Assembly (NCBI GenBank): GCA_903874895.1
Contig: CAIQUG010000210.1
Span: 1 to 37,222 of the forward strand
Source: an uncultured Caulobacterales bacterium
GTDB lineage: Bacteria; Pseudomonadota; Alphaproteobacteria; Caulobacterales; Caulobacteraceae
DNA: 37,222 nt
Direction: 5' to 3'
Position 1 is the stretch's first letter. Each line of letters starts with the position of its first letter. A program made the translations under genes and the position numbers. Shown piece by piece: positions 17,108 to 24,630 of the stretch. The notes under the pieces were generated by a model. That model did not search any database, had not been told where the DNA came from, and saw nothing but the letters and a program-made list of their open reading frames with translations.

Positions 17108-18417
17108 GGTCTCTGCGACTTTTCGGGCTGCTGCTGAGCCTTGCGGCAGGGCCTGCCTTCGCCCAGTCGGTGCCGGACAAGGCCCACGACATGCACGACA
17201 TGGGGAACATGGCCGACATGCCGGGCATGGATCAGAGTGACGGCATGAGCATGGGCCGGATGACCGCCCTGTCCGAGGCCCCCATGTCGCGGGAGGCATC
17301 CGGCACCGCCTGGCAGCCGGACACGGCCAGCCATGAGGGCTGGATGGCCCTGCGCCCGGATGGCTGGATGACCATGGTGCACGGGGACATCACCCTCGTG
17401 GCCGACCGGCAGACCGGTCCCCGGGGGGACGACAAGGCTTTTGTGTCCGGCATGATGATGGCCAGCGCAGGCCGCGACTTCGGCCCGGCGCGGTTGACCT
17501 TTCGCCTGATGGTGTCCCCGGACCCGTTCATGGGCAAGGGCGGCTACCCCAAGCTGTTCCAGACCGGAGAGACGGCGGACGGGACCCACGGGCTGGTCGA
17601 TCGCCAGCACCCCCATGACGGCGTCGGCGAACTGGCCGTCGCCCTGTCCGCGCCGATCGGGGCAGGGGTGTCCGGGTTCGTCTATGCCGGTTATCCGGGG
17701 GAGCCGGCCCTGGGACCGGTAGCCTACCTGCATCGGGGGTCCGGCAGCGACAACCCGTCGGCACCCATCAGCCACCACTGGCTGGACTCCACCCACGTGG
17801 CCTATGGGGTGGCGACGGCCGGGCTGGTGGCGGGGCCCTTCAAGCTCGATGCTTCCACCTTCACCGGACGGGAGCCGGATCAGAACCGGTGGGCCTTTGA
17901 CCGCCCGCGGTTTGACTCCCGCTCCGTCCGCCTGACCGTCAATCCGACGCGGGAATGGTCCCTGCAGGTCAGCCGTGGCTGGATCGTCAGCCCCGAGCAG
18001 CTGTCGCCGGGGGAGAACGTGACACGGACCACGGCGTCCATCTCCCACAGCCTGCCCCTGGGCGAGGCCCTCTGGCAGAGCACGGTAGCCTGGGGCCGGA
18101 ACCGCTACACCGACGGCCGCAGCCGTGATGCGGTTCTGGCGGAGGCCTCCCTGACCTTCGGGCCGAACGTGGTCTTTGCCCGGGCGGAACGGGCCGACAA
18201 GGACGAGCTGTTCACGGCACCGTCCCCCCTGGCCGGCCGCAGCTTCCGGGTGGGGGAGCTGTCCGCAGGCTATGTTTGCTATCTGGCGGTCGCCCCCCAT
18301 CTGAAGATCGGGCTGGGCGGCGTGGCTGGCCGCTACACCTATCCGGGCGCGGCGAGAGCGGCCTATGGTTCCAGCGCAGCGGAGCTGATGGGCTTCGTGC
18401 GGTTCAAGATCACCTGA
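17104..18417 (+). CDS. Met-rich outer-membrane-like protein, possible metal-linked family
   Basis: A 437-residue exported protein starting with GTG at 17104. The signal peptide ends near FGLLLSLAAGPAFA (about residue 20). Residues 28-53 carry two His and eight Met, with Met at every third position from 30 to 42. The rest alternates polar and hydrophobic residues with Gly and aromatics, as in a beta-barrel, and contains VDRQHPHD and MSPDPFMG-like (here VSPDPFMG) motifs. From memory, relatives occur near copper-resistance genes but are unnamed. Here it lies between a CoA ligase and a ThDP enzyme, so either metal binding or substrate passage is conceivable. It has one Cys (YVCYLAV). Confidence 0.75.
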   Translation: MRSLRLFGLLLSLAAGPAFAQSVPDKAHDMHDMGNMADMPGMDQSDGMSMGRMTALSEAPMSREASGTAWQPDTASHEGWMALRPDGWMTMVHGDITLVADRQTGPRGDDKAFVSGMMMASAGRDFGPARLTFRLMVSPDPFMGKGGYPKLFQTGETADGTHGLVDRQHPHDGVGELAVALSAPIGAGVSGFVYAGYPGEPALGPVAYLHRGSGSDNPSAPISHHWLDSTHVAYGVATAGLVAGPFKLDASTFTGREPDQNRWAFDRPRFDSRSVRLTVNPTREWSLQVSRGWIVSPEQLSPGENVTRTTASISHSLPLGEALWQSTVAWGRNRYTDGRSRDAVLAEASLTFGPNVVFARAERADKDELFTAPSPLAGRSFRVGELSAGYVCYLAVAPHLKIGLGGVAGRYTYPGAARAAYGSSAAELMGFVRFKIT

Positions 18418-18430
18418 GGAAACCCCAACC

Positions 18431-19975
18431 ATGAACGGCGCCGAAGCCATCCTGAAGACCCTCGCCGACAACGCGGTCGAGGTCTGTTTCTCCAATCCCG
18501 GCACCAGCGAGATGCAGATGGTCTCCGCCTTCGACCGGGAACCGCGGGTCCGTCCCGTCCTGTGCCTGTTCGAGGGCGTGGCCACCGGTGCCGCCGACGG
18601 CTATGCGCGGATCGCGGGAAAGCCGGGCTCGACCCTGCTGCACCTCGGTGCCGGTCTCGCCAATGGCTCGGCCAATCTGCACAATGCCCGCCGGGCCTAC
18701 TCGCCGATCGTGAACATCGTCGGCGACCACGCCACCTATCACCGGCAGTATGACGCGCCCCTGACCTCCGACATCGCAGGTCTTGCCGGGCCGAATTCGG
18801 TCTGGGTGAAGGCCGGAGAAACGCCGGATGCCGCCGCGGACCTGACCACGGAGGCGGTCATCGCCAGCCAGACCGGTGCCGGGGGCACCGCGACGCTGAT
18901 CCTGCCCGCCGACGCCGCCTGGAACCCCGCCAGCCGCAGCGGACCGGTGGCGGTGATCCCGCCCCGTGCCCGTCCTGCCGAGGGAGACGTGGAGGCCGTG
19001 GCCCGGGCGCTGAAGGTGGCGAAGAAGGCAGTCCTGCTGGTCGGTTCCGGTGCGCTGACGGAGGCGGGGATCGCGGCGGCGGGTCGCCTGGCGCTGGTCG
19101 GCATCCGCGTCCTGGTGGACACCTTCACCGCCCGCCAGCCGCGGGGGGCGGGGCGTTTCACCCCCGACAAGATGATGTATTTCGGCGAGATGGCCATGGC
19201 CGATCTCACCGGGGCCGACCTGATGGTGCTGGCCGGAACCCAGACGCCGGTGGCCTTCTTTGCCTATCCGGACATGCCCAGCGTTCTGGTACCCCCGGGT
19301 TGCGAACTCATGAGCCTCGCCACGCCGGCCCAGGACGGGGTCTGGGCGCTGCAGGCCCTGGCCGATCTGCTGACGGCGCCCGAACAGGCCGTGACGGCCC
19401 TGGAGGACATTCCCGCGGCCAGCCCGACGGGAGAGTTGACACCCTATTCCATCGGCACCTCCATCGCCCGGCACATGCCGGCGCACAGCGTGATTTCCGA
19501 CGATGCCGTCACATCCGGCCTGCCGGTGTATCTGCAGACCCGGACGGCGCGACCCCATGACTGGCTGTCCCTGACCGGTGGGGCCATCGGTCAGGGCATT
19601 CCCGTGGCCGTCGGCGCCGCCATCGCCGCGCCGGGCCGCAAGGTCCTGTCCCTGAATGGAGACGGCGCGGCGGCCTATACGGTGCAGGGCCTCTGGACCA
19701 TGGTCCGGGAGAACCTGGACGTGGTCACGGTGATCTTCGCCAACCACGCCTACCGCATCCTGAACATCGAACTGGCCCGGACCAAGTCCGGAAACGCTGG
19801 CCCGCAGGCCCGCCGGTTGCTGGACCTGGGCGATCCGCGGATGGACTGGGTGGCCATGGCCCAGGGGTTCGGGATGCCCGCCACCCGGTGCGATACGGCG
19901 GAGGCCTTCGACGCGGCCCTGGCCCGCGCCCTGGCCGGGCAGGGGCCGCATCTGATCGAGGCCGTGCTCGGCTGA
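18431..19975 (+). CDS. ThDP-dependent decarboxylase/acetolactate-synthase-like enzyme
   Basis: Thiamine-diphosphate enzyme of 514 residues, of the type often labelled acetolactate synthase large subunit or benzoylformate decarboxylase. Visible are the cofactor-activating Glu48 (CLFEGVATGAADGYAR), His71 in LLHLGAGLANG, and the ThDP/Mg motif with GDG at 410-412 and Asn438. It is shorter than biosynthetic acetolactate synthases, and no small subunit gene follows, so valine/isoleucine synthesis is unlikely. The start follows the barrel gene by 13 bases with AGGAAA upstream. A 2-oxo acid decarboxylase for aromatic acids is the best guess from the paired CoA ligase. Confidence 0.85.
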   Translation: MNGAEAILKTLADNAVEVCFSNPGTSEMQMVSAFDREPRVRPVLCLFEGVATGAADGYARIAGKPGSTLLHLGAGLANGSANLHNARRAYSPIVNIVGDHATYHRQYDAPLTSDIAGLAGPNSVWVKAGETPDAAADLTTEAVIASQTGAGGTATLILPADAAWNPASRSGPVAVIPPRARPAEGDVEAVARALKVAKKAVLLVGSGALTEAGIAAAGRLALVGIRVLVDTFTARQPRGAGRFTPDKMMYFGEMAMADLTGADLMVLAGTQTPVAFFAYPDMPSVLVPPGCELMSLATPAQDGVWALQALADLLTAPEQAVTALEDIPAASPTGELTPYSIGTSIARHMPAHSVISDDAVTSGLPVYLQTRTARPHDWLSLTGGAIGQGIPVAVGAAIAAPGRKVLSLNGDGAAAYTVQGLWTMVRENLDVVTVIFANHAYRILNIELARTKSGNAGPQARRLLDLGDPRMDWVAMAQGFGMPATRCDTAEAFDAALARALAGQGPHLIEAVLG

Positions 19976-20008
19976 TCCCTGCCGCGGATCACGGCGGCCA
20001 CGCACAAG

Positions 20009-20040
20009 AAAGCCCGCGAGGTTCATACCTCGCGGGCTTT
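20009..20040. terminator. Bidirectional intrinsic terminator
   Basis: AAAGCCCGCGAGGT (20009-20022) and ACCTCGCGGGCTTT (20027-20040) form a perfect 14-bp stem with the loop TCAT. With A-rich and T-rich flanks it can work in both directions. It lies between the converging ThDP-enzyme gene and the cysteine-repeat gene. Confidence 0.92.
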
Positions 20041-20061
20041 GTCGTCAGAGGTCGCTCCGAC

Positions 20062-21408
20062 CTACTTCTTCAGGTTGGTCGGCAGCTTGCAGGACAGATC
20101 GCCCGTCGCGGTGGCGCAGGGGATCAGCATGTCGGCCGTATAGCCGGCACCGAGGGTCTTCACCACCCAGCCGAGACCGCCATCGCTGCAGGCCGTCTCG
20201 TAGAAGGCGGCCCCGTTGGCGGCGCCCCCGATGTAGCGGGCCCCGGCCACCTTGCAGGAGCCCTTGCCCTTGGCGGCCAGCGACGCCGACAGCTTGTCGT
20301 AGACCGGTGCCAGGGAGCTGCCCAGCTTGCAGGCCTGGCCCAGGGCACCGACTTCCACACAGTCGTGGACCTTGGACTTGGTGGGGTCTTCCGCGAATTC
20401 GGCGACGGCACCGTCCGGACGGTCGGCACAGGCCAGCTCGACAACGTCCGCATTGGTGGTCGGGTTCACGCCGATGAGGCGGTACTTGTTCACCTGGCAC
20501 TTGAAGCCGGCCTTCTTGGCGAGGTCGGTGTAGATGCCGTTCTCGGCGGTTTCCGCCTTGGTCGTGTCGGTGAGCTTGCAGCCGCCGAGGAAGGACGCGG
20601 CCAGCGCGCAATCCACCTGCTGCTTCACTTCACCCGCGGGGGTGATGGTGAAGATGAAGCCCGTATTGGTGGCATTGCAGGCGATCTCGTAGCCGTCGAG
20701 GCCGCTGGAGGTCATGCCGATATAGTGCACATCCTTCACGTCACAGGGCTTCTTCACACCGGCGGCAAGGGTCTTGGCATAGGCAACGGACTGTTCGTCC
20801 GTCGTCAGGGTGCAGGCCAGCTTTCCGCCGACGGCGCTGATGCAGGGGAAGGCCGCGGCGGGCTTGCCGGGCTCGCGCTGCAGCAGGTAGCCCTCGCCGG
20901 GCTTGCAGGCCACTTCATAGAACTTCGTCCCGCTGGGCGTCGAACCGAGGAACTTGGCGTTGTTGACGGCGCAGGGGCGACCGGCTTCCGTCATGACCGG
21001 AACCAGACCCGCCTTCGGGTTGGCATTTTCCGGCAGGCGACAGGCCAGGGACGGGCTGAGGGCGGAGGCGATGCAGTCATTGGCCGTGGCCGTCGGCTTC
21101 ATGGTCAGCAGGGTGTAGCCCATGCCTTCCTTGCAGGCGACCTCGTAACCGCTCACGGGCACGGGCTTGGCGTCCTTGGCCTTGGGGTCGGTGCCGGTCG
21201 GGGCCATGGTCATGGTGCCGATGAAACGGGCATTGACGATGGTGCAGGTCGCGCCGGTTTCCGCAAGCACCGCCGGGGCTTCCTTCATGCCCTTGTCGAT
21301 TTCGGTCTTGGTGATCTTCGGCAGTTCAGCCGGTGCCGCCGCCTGAGCCGCGAGCGGCGCGAGGGCGGCAAATGCCACGGCGACCAGCGCCATTCCTAAG
21401 CGTTTCAT
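20062..21408 (-). CDS. Secreted protein with five four-cysteine repeats
   Basis: No known family recognised. The ATG at 21408, with AGGAG upstream, gives 448 residues and a clear signal peptide (ALVAVAFAALAPLAAQA). The mature chain holds exactly 20 cysteines in five groups of four: 55/92/112/123, 146/168/189/199, 222/244/267/277, 304/327/350/360 and 385/407/431/440. Each unit follows C-x-V-x(4)-(F/Y/L)-(I/L)-G, then Y-E-x-A-C or a variant, a Gly-aromatic stretch, C, and about ten residues later C-x-L. Even pairing suggests two disulfides per unit in the periplasm or outside the cell. Unit 1 has a longer first loop. It is a lone gene, divergent from the MBL gene. Confidence 0.88.
   Translation of the reverse strand: MKRLGMALVAVAFAALAPLAAQAAAPAELPKITKTEIDKGMKEAPAVLAETGATCTIVNARFIGTMTMAPTGTDPKAKDAKPVPVSGYEVACKEGMGYTLLTMKPTATANDCIASALSPSLACRLPENANPKAGLVPVMTEAGRPCAVNNAKFLGSTPSGTKFYEVACKPGEGYLLQREPGKPAAAFPCISAVGGKLACTLTTDEQSVAYAKTLAAGVKKPCDVKDVHYIGMTSSGLDGYEIACNATNTGFIFTITPAGEVKQQVDCALAASFLGGCKLTDTTKAETAENGIYTDLAKKAGFKCQVNKYRLIGVNPTTNADVVELACADRPDGAVAEFAEDPTKSKVHDCVEVGALGQACKLGSSLAPVYDKLSASLAAKGKGSCKVAGARYIGGAANGAAFYETACSDGGLGWVVKTLGAGYTADMLIPCATATGDLSCKLPTNLKK
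20089..21246 (-). repeat. Five diverged protein repeats within the cysteine-rich gene
   Basis: Units from first to last cysteine, in translation order: 21040-21246, 20812-20973, 20578-20745, 20329-20499 and 20089-20256. The start-to-start period is 76 to 91 residues. The repeats are clear at the protein level only; the DNA has diverged, so they are not recent duplications. Confidence 0.85.
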
Positions 21409-21553
21409 CCGATTTTTCTCCTGAGCGGCCAACGGCCGTACGTGTTTTCCGTCTTAAGCCGTGTCCGGAACCAATGGTCAAGCAGCCCGTGATGGCATTA
21501 CTTTGACGGCGAGCGCCACTGCGGCGCAAGTCAGTACCACCTTGGAGGCGATC

Positions 21554-22615
21554 TTGAGCGACGATGCAGAGGTCGAGGAACGTCGTCCGGTCCTTGTCTA
21601 TCCCTTCGAAACCGTGCCGGAGACGGGAACCGGGGATGCGGTGGAGGTCGCGCCGGGGGTCCTGTGGCTGCGGATGCCTCTCAGCTTTTCGTTGAAGTTC
21701 ATCAATGTCTGGGCGATTCGGGACGGGGAGGGCTGGGCCATCGTCGATACCGGCATCCAGACCAAGGACACGGCGGATGCATGGCGGGCGGCCTTCAAGG
21801 GGGCCCTGGGCGGTTTGCCGGTCACCCGCGTGTTCGTCACCCACATGCACCCGGACCATGTGGGCATGGCGGGCTGGCTGGTGCGCAAGTTCGATGCGCG
21901 CCTGTGGATGTCGCGGCTGGAATACATCACCTGCCGCATGCTGGCCGCAGATACCGGACGGGAGGCCCCGCAGGACGGTATCCGCTTCTACAAGGGGGCC
22001 GGCTGGTCCGAGGACGCCATCGAGACCTATCGCACGCGCTTCGGCGGCTTCGGCAAGGGGCTCTACCCCCTGCCGGACAGCTATCGCCGCATCTCCGCGG
22101 GCGAGACGATCCGCATCGGCGACCATGACTGGAGGGTGGTGGTGGGCTCGGGCCACTCGCCGGAGCATGCCTGCCTCTACTGCCCCGATCTGGCCGTGAT
22201 GATCTCGGGAGATCAGGTGCTGCCCAAGATCTCTTCCAACGTCTCTGTGTTTCCCACCGAGCCGGACGGGGATCCGCTGGACGACTGGCTGACCTCTCTG
22301 GCCCACGTGCAGAGCCAGGTCCCCGCCGACGTGCTGGTGCTGCCGGCCCACAACGACCCCTTCCACGGCCTCCACATCCGGATCGAACATCTGATCCGGG
22401 GGCATGAGCGCTCGCTGATCCGCCTGCAACGGGCGCTGGCGGAGCCGAAGCGGGCCATCGACGTGTTCGGGGCCCTGTTCGCCCGGCCCATCGGCCCGGA
22501 CCTGATCGGCATGGCGACGGGAGAGAGCCTCGCGCACATCAACTGCCTGCTGCATCGGGGACAGATCCGGCGCGAAACCGACGGCGAGGGCGTAATCTGG
22601 TACCGGGCCGTCTGA
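21554..22615 (+). CDS. Metallo-beta-lactamase-fold hydrolase
   Basis: Cytoplasmic MBL-fold hydrolase of 353 residues. The TTG at 21554 is chosen because GGAGG lies five bases upstream; a more distal in-frame start at 21461 lacks one. The zinc motif is THMHPDH (His97, His99, Asp101, His102), followed by GSGHSPEHACLY and the ISGDQVLP Asp site, then a helical C-terminus with LPAHNDPF. The preceding VWAIRDGEGWAIVDTG strand pair is typical. Substrate is unknown; the family includes thioesterases and lactonases. It leads a same-strand run of five genes. Confidence 0.87.
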   Translation: MSDDAEVEERRPVLVYPFETVPETGTGDAVEVAPGVLWLRMPLSFSLKFINVWAIRDGEGWAIVDTGIQTKDTADAWRAAFKGALGGLPVTRVFVTHMHPDHVGMAGWLVRKFDARLWMSRLEYITCRMLAADTGREAPQDGIRFYKGAGWSEDAIETYRTRFGGFGKGLYPLPDSYRRISAGETIRIGDHDWRVVVGSGHSPEHACLYCPDLAVMISGDQVLPKISSNVSVFPTEPDGDPLDDWLTSLAHVQSQVPADVLVLPAHNDPFHGLHIRIEHLIRGHERSLIRLQRALAEPKRAIDVFGALFARPIGPDLIGMATGESLAHINCLLHRGQIRRETDGEGVIWYRAV

Positions 22616-22659
22616 GAGCCCGGCACGACATCGACACGGGACTGACGGGGAGAGCGGAC

Positions 22660-23625
22660 ATGACGGAGCGGATCACATCGGCCTTCGGGCCCTTCAGTAC
22701 CGCCCGAGAGGTGGCGGTGACCCATGACCTCACCGGCTGGACCGCCGTGATCACCGGTGCGGCGACCGGCATCGGCATCGAGACCGCCCGGGCCCTGGCC
22801 GAACGGGGCTGCGAGGTGGTCATCGCCGTACGCAAACCCGACCTGGGGGCCGCGGCGGCCGACGAGATCGCGCGCACCGCGACGGGGCCGAAGCCCCGGG
22901 TGGAGCAGCTGGACCTTGCCAGTCTGAGCTCCGTCCGGGCCTTTGCCGACCGCTGGGGCCGGCGACCGCTGCACCTGCTGATCAACAATGCCGGCGTCAT
23001 GGCCTGTCCGCTCAGCTACACCGAGGATGCCCTCGAGATGCAGATCGGCACCAACCATTTCGGCCACTACCTGCTGGCCGTGCGCCTCGCCCCCTCGCTG
23101 ATGGACGGGGCGCAGGCGCGGGGCGGGGCGGTGCGGCTGGTGGCGCTGTCTTCCATCGCTCACCGCCGGGCCGGCGTGAACTTCGACGACCCCAATTACC
23201 TGAAGCGCCCCTATGACAAGTGGGAGAGCTACGGCCAGTCCAAGACCGCCAATGCCCTCTTTGCAGTGGGCTTCCACAATCGCTTCAAGCGTCACGGGAT
23301 CACTGCAAACGCGGTCATGCCGGGCGGTATCATGACGCCGCTGCAGCGCCACCTGCCGCGGGAGGAGATGATCGCAATGGGCTGGATGGACGAGGACGGC
23401 AATCTCGCCCAGGGCTTCAAGACGCCGGAGCAGGGCGCGTCCACGAGTGTCTGGGCGGCCCTGGGATCGGAGCTGGAAGGGATCGGCGGCCTCTATCTGG
23501 AGGACTGCGCCCAGGCCCTGCCTGCCTCGGAGGCCCCGCGCATGCGGGGGGTGGAAGACTACGCCGTCGACCCGGTGCTGGCAGACCGGCTGTGGGCCCT
23601 GTCCCAGTCGGCGACAGGGGCTTGA
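22660..23625 (+). CDS. Short-chain dehydrogenase/reductase
   Basis: NAD(P)-dependent oxidoreductase of 321 residues, resembling the retinol-dehydrogenase/WW-domain-oxidoreductase-like branch. The cofactor motif is TGAATGIGIE (32-41), followed by NNAGVM, the FGHY turn, VALSSIAH (catalytic Ser164/165) and YGQSK (Tyr191, Lys195), then VMPGGIMT. The C-terminal part with GASTSVWAA is typical of this branch. Substrate is unknown. It follows the MBL gene by 44 bases and precedes the first acetyltransferase by seven. Confidence 0.9.
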   Translation: MTERITSAFGPFSTAREVAVTHDLTGWTAVITGAATGIGIETARALAERGCEVVIAVRKPDLGAAAADEIARTATGPKPRVEQLDLASLSSVRAFADRWGRRPLHLLINNAGVMACPLSYTEDALEMQIGTNHFGHYLLAVRLAPSLMDGAQARGGAVRLVALSSIAHRRAGVNFDDPNYLKRPYDKWESYGQSKTANALFAVGFHNRFKRHGITANAVMPGGIMTPLQRHLPREEMIAMGWMDEDGNLAQGFKTPEQGASTSVWAALGSELEGIGGLYLEDCAQALPASEAPRMRGVEDYAVDPVLADRLWALSQSATGA

Positions 23626-23632
23626 AGCGCAT

Positions 23633-24115
23633 ATGACCGTGTGTATCCGACCCGTCCGGTCAGGGGAGGCCCCCCTGGTCCTGGGCTTCATCCGGGCGCT
23701 GGCGGACTACGAGAAGCTCAGCCACGAGGTCGTGGCCACCGAAGCCGGACTCGCGGCGGAGCTGTTCGCCACCGCACCGAGGGTCTTCTGCGACATCGCC
23801 GAGCTGGACGGGACCCCGGTGGGCTTCGCCCTGTGGTTCTACAACTACTCCACCTTCGTCGGACGCTGCGGGATCTATCTGGAGGACCTGTTCGTGCTGC
23901 CGGAGGCGCGCGGGTCCGGGGCCGGCAAGGCCCTGCTGCAGGGGCTGGCGAAGCGCTGCGTGGCCGAGGGACTGGGGCGTCTCGAATGGTCCGTTCTGGA
24001 CTGGAACGCCCCGGCCATCGGCTTCTATGACAGCCTGGGGGCCGACGCCATGGACGGCTGGACCATCCGCCGACTGCACGGGGAGGCCCTGCGGCGTCTG
24101 GGCGGCGCGGGGTGA
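23633..24115 (+). CDS. GNAT acetyltransferase, diamine-acetyltransferase-like
   Basis: Acetyl-CoA-dependent N-acetyltransferase of 160 residues. The ATG at 23633 follows the SDR stop closely. The segment WFYNYSTFVGRCGIYLEDLF is characteristic of the spermidine/spermine and thialysine acetyltransferase branch, followed by the acetyl-CoA loop EARGSGAGKALL (91-102) and WNAPAIGFYDSLGA. A small amine or amino-acid amine is therefore the likely substrate, though this is inferred from motif similarity. Its stop overlaps the next gene as GTGA. Confidence 0.9.
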   Translation: MTVCIRPVRSGEAPLVLGFIRALADYEKLSHEVVATEAGLAAELFATAPRVFCDIAELDGTPVGFALWFYNYSTFVGRCGIYLEDLFVLPEARGSGAGKALLQGLAKRCVAEGLGRLEWSVLDWNAPAIGFYDSLGADAMDGWTIRRLHGEALRRLGGAG

Positions 24116-24546
24116 GGATCCGGCCATTCCAGCGGCCGGACAGCGACGCAGTGGTCGGTCTGTGGCGCGACTGCGATCTCGCCCGCAGATGGAACGATCC
24201 TTATCGGGACATTGCGCGCAAGCTGTCCCATCAGGCTGACGGGTTTCTGGTGGGGGAGTGGCCCGATGGCGCGGTCCGGGCCAGCGCGATGTTCGGCTAT
24301 GACGGACACCGGGGCTGGGTGAACTATCTGGCCATCGGCCCCGAGCATCAGCGCCAGGGCCATGCCCGGGCCCTGATGGTGGCGGGGGAGGCCTGGCTTC
24401 TTGCCCAGGGGTGCCCCAAGCTGAACCTTCAGGTCCGCCGTTCCAATATCTCGGCGGTCGATTTCTACACCTCCCTCGGCTTCGGGGAGGACGACGTCGT
24501 CAGCCTCGGCAAGCGTCTGATACCGGATAGCCCGCCAGCTGGCTGA
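24112..24546 (+). CDS. GNAT acetyltransferase, YpeA-like
   Basis: A second N-acetyltransferase, 144 residues, starting with GTG at 24112 within the previous stop. The order MRIRPFQRPDSDAVVGLW, RRWNDPYRDIARKL, YLAIGPEHQRQGHARALM and LNLQVRRSNISAVDFYTSLGF matches the YpeA family. The acetyl-CoA loop is QRQGHARA. Substrate is unknown. Translational coupling with the preceding acetyltransferase suggests shared expression. Confidence 0.9.
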   Translation: MRIRPFQRPDSDAVVGLWRDCDLARRWNDPYRDIARKLSHQADGFLVGEWPDGAVRASAMFGYDGHRGWVNYLAIGPEHQRQGHARALMVAGEAWLLAQGCPKLNLQVRRSNISAVDFYTSLGFGEDDVVSLGKRLIPDSPPAG

Positions 24547-24630
24547 CCGCCGGGCGCCGGATTGGGCCTTGCGCTTGACGTCCCGGTGATTAGCTTCAGA
24601 CTGATCGCCCGTAACAAAGGTCCCGACGGC

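Noticed and set aside
15215-17299. A 694-codon open frame on the minus strand
   Set aside because: It lies antisense to the CoA ligase, whose motifs are clear. Its translation is Gly/Arg/His/Pro-rich with no family motif, as expected for a GC-driven shadow frame.
18431-19975. Biosynthetic acetolactate synthase (ilvB)
   Set aside because: It is shorter than IlvB, and no ilvN-type small subunit follows; the neighbours suggest catabolism.
19888-21399. A 503-codon plus-strand frame opposite the cysteine-repeat gene
   Set aside because: It crosses the terminator at 20009-20040 and is Gly/Arg-rich, while the opposite strand has a signal peptide, a ribosome binding site and ordered repeats.
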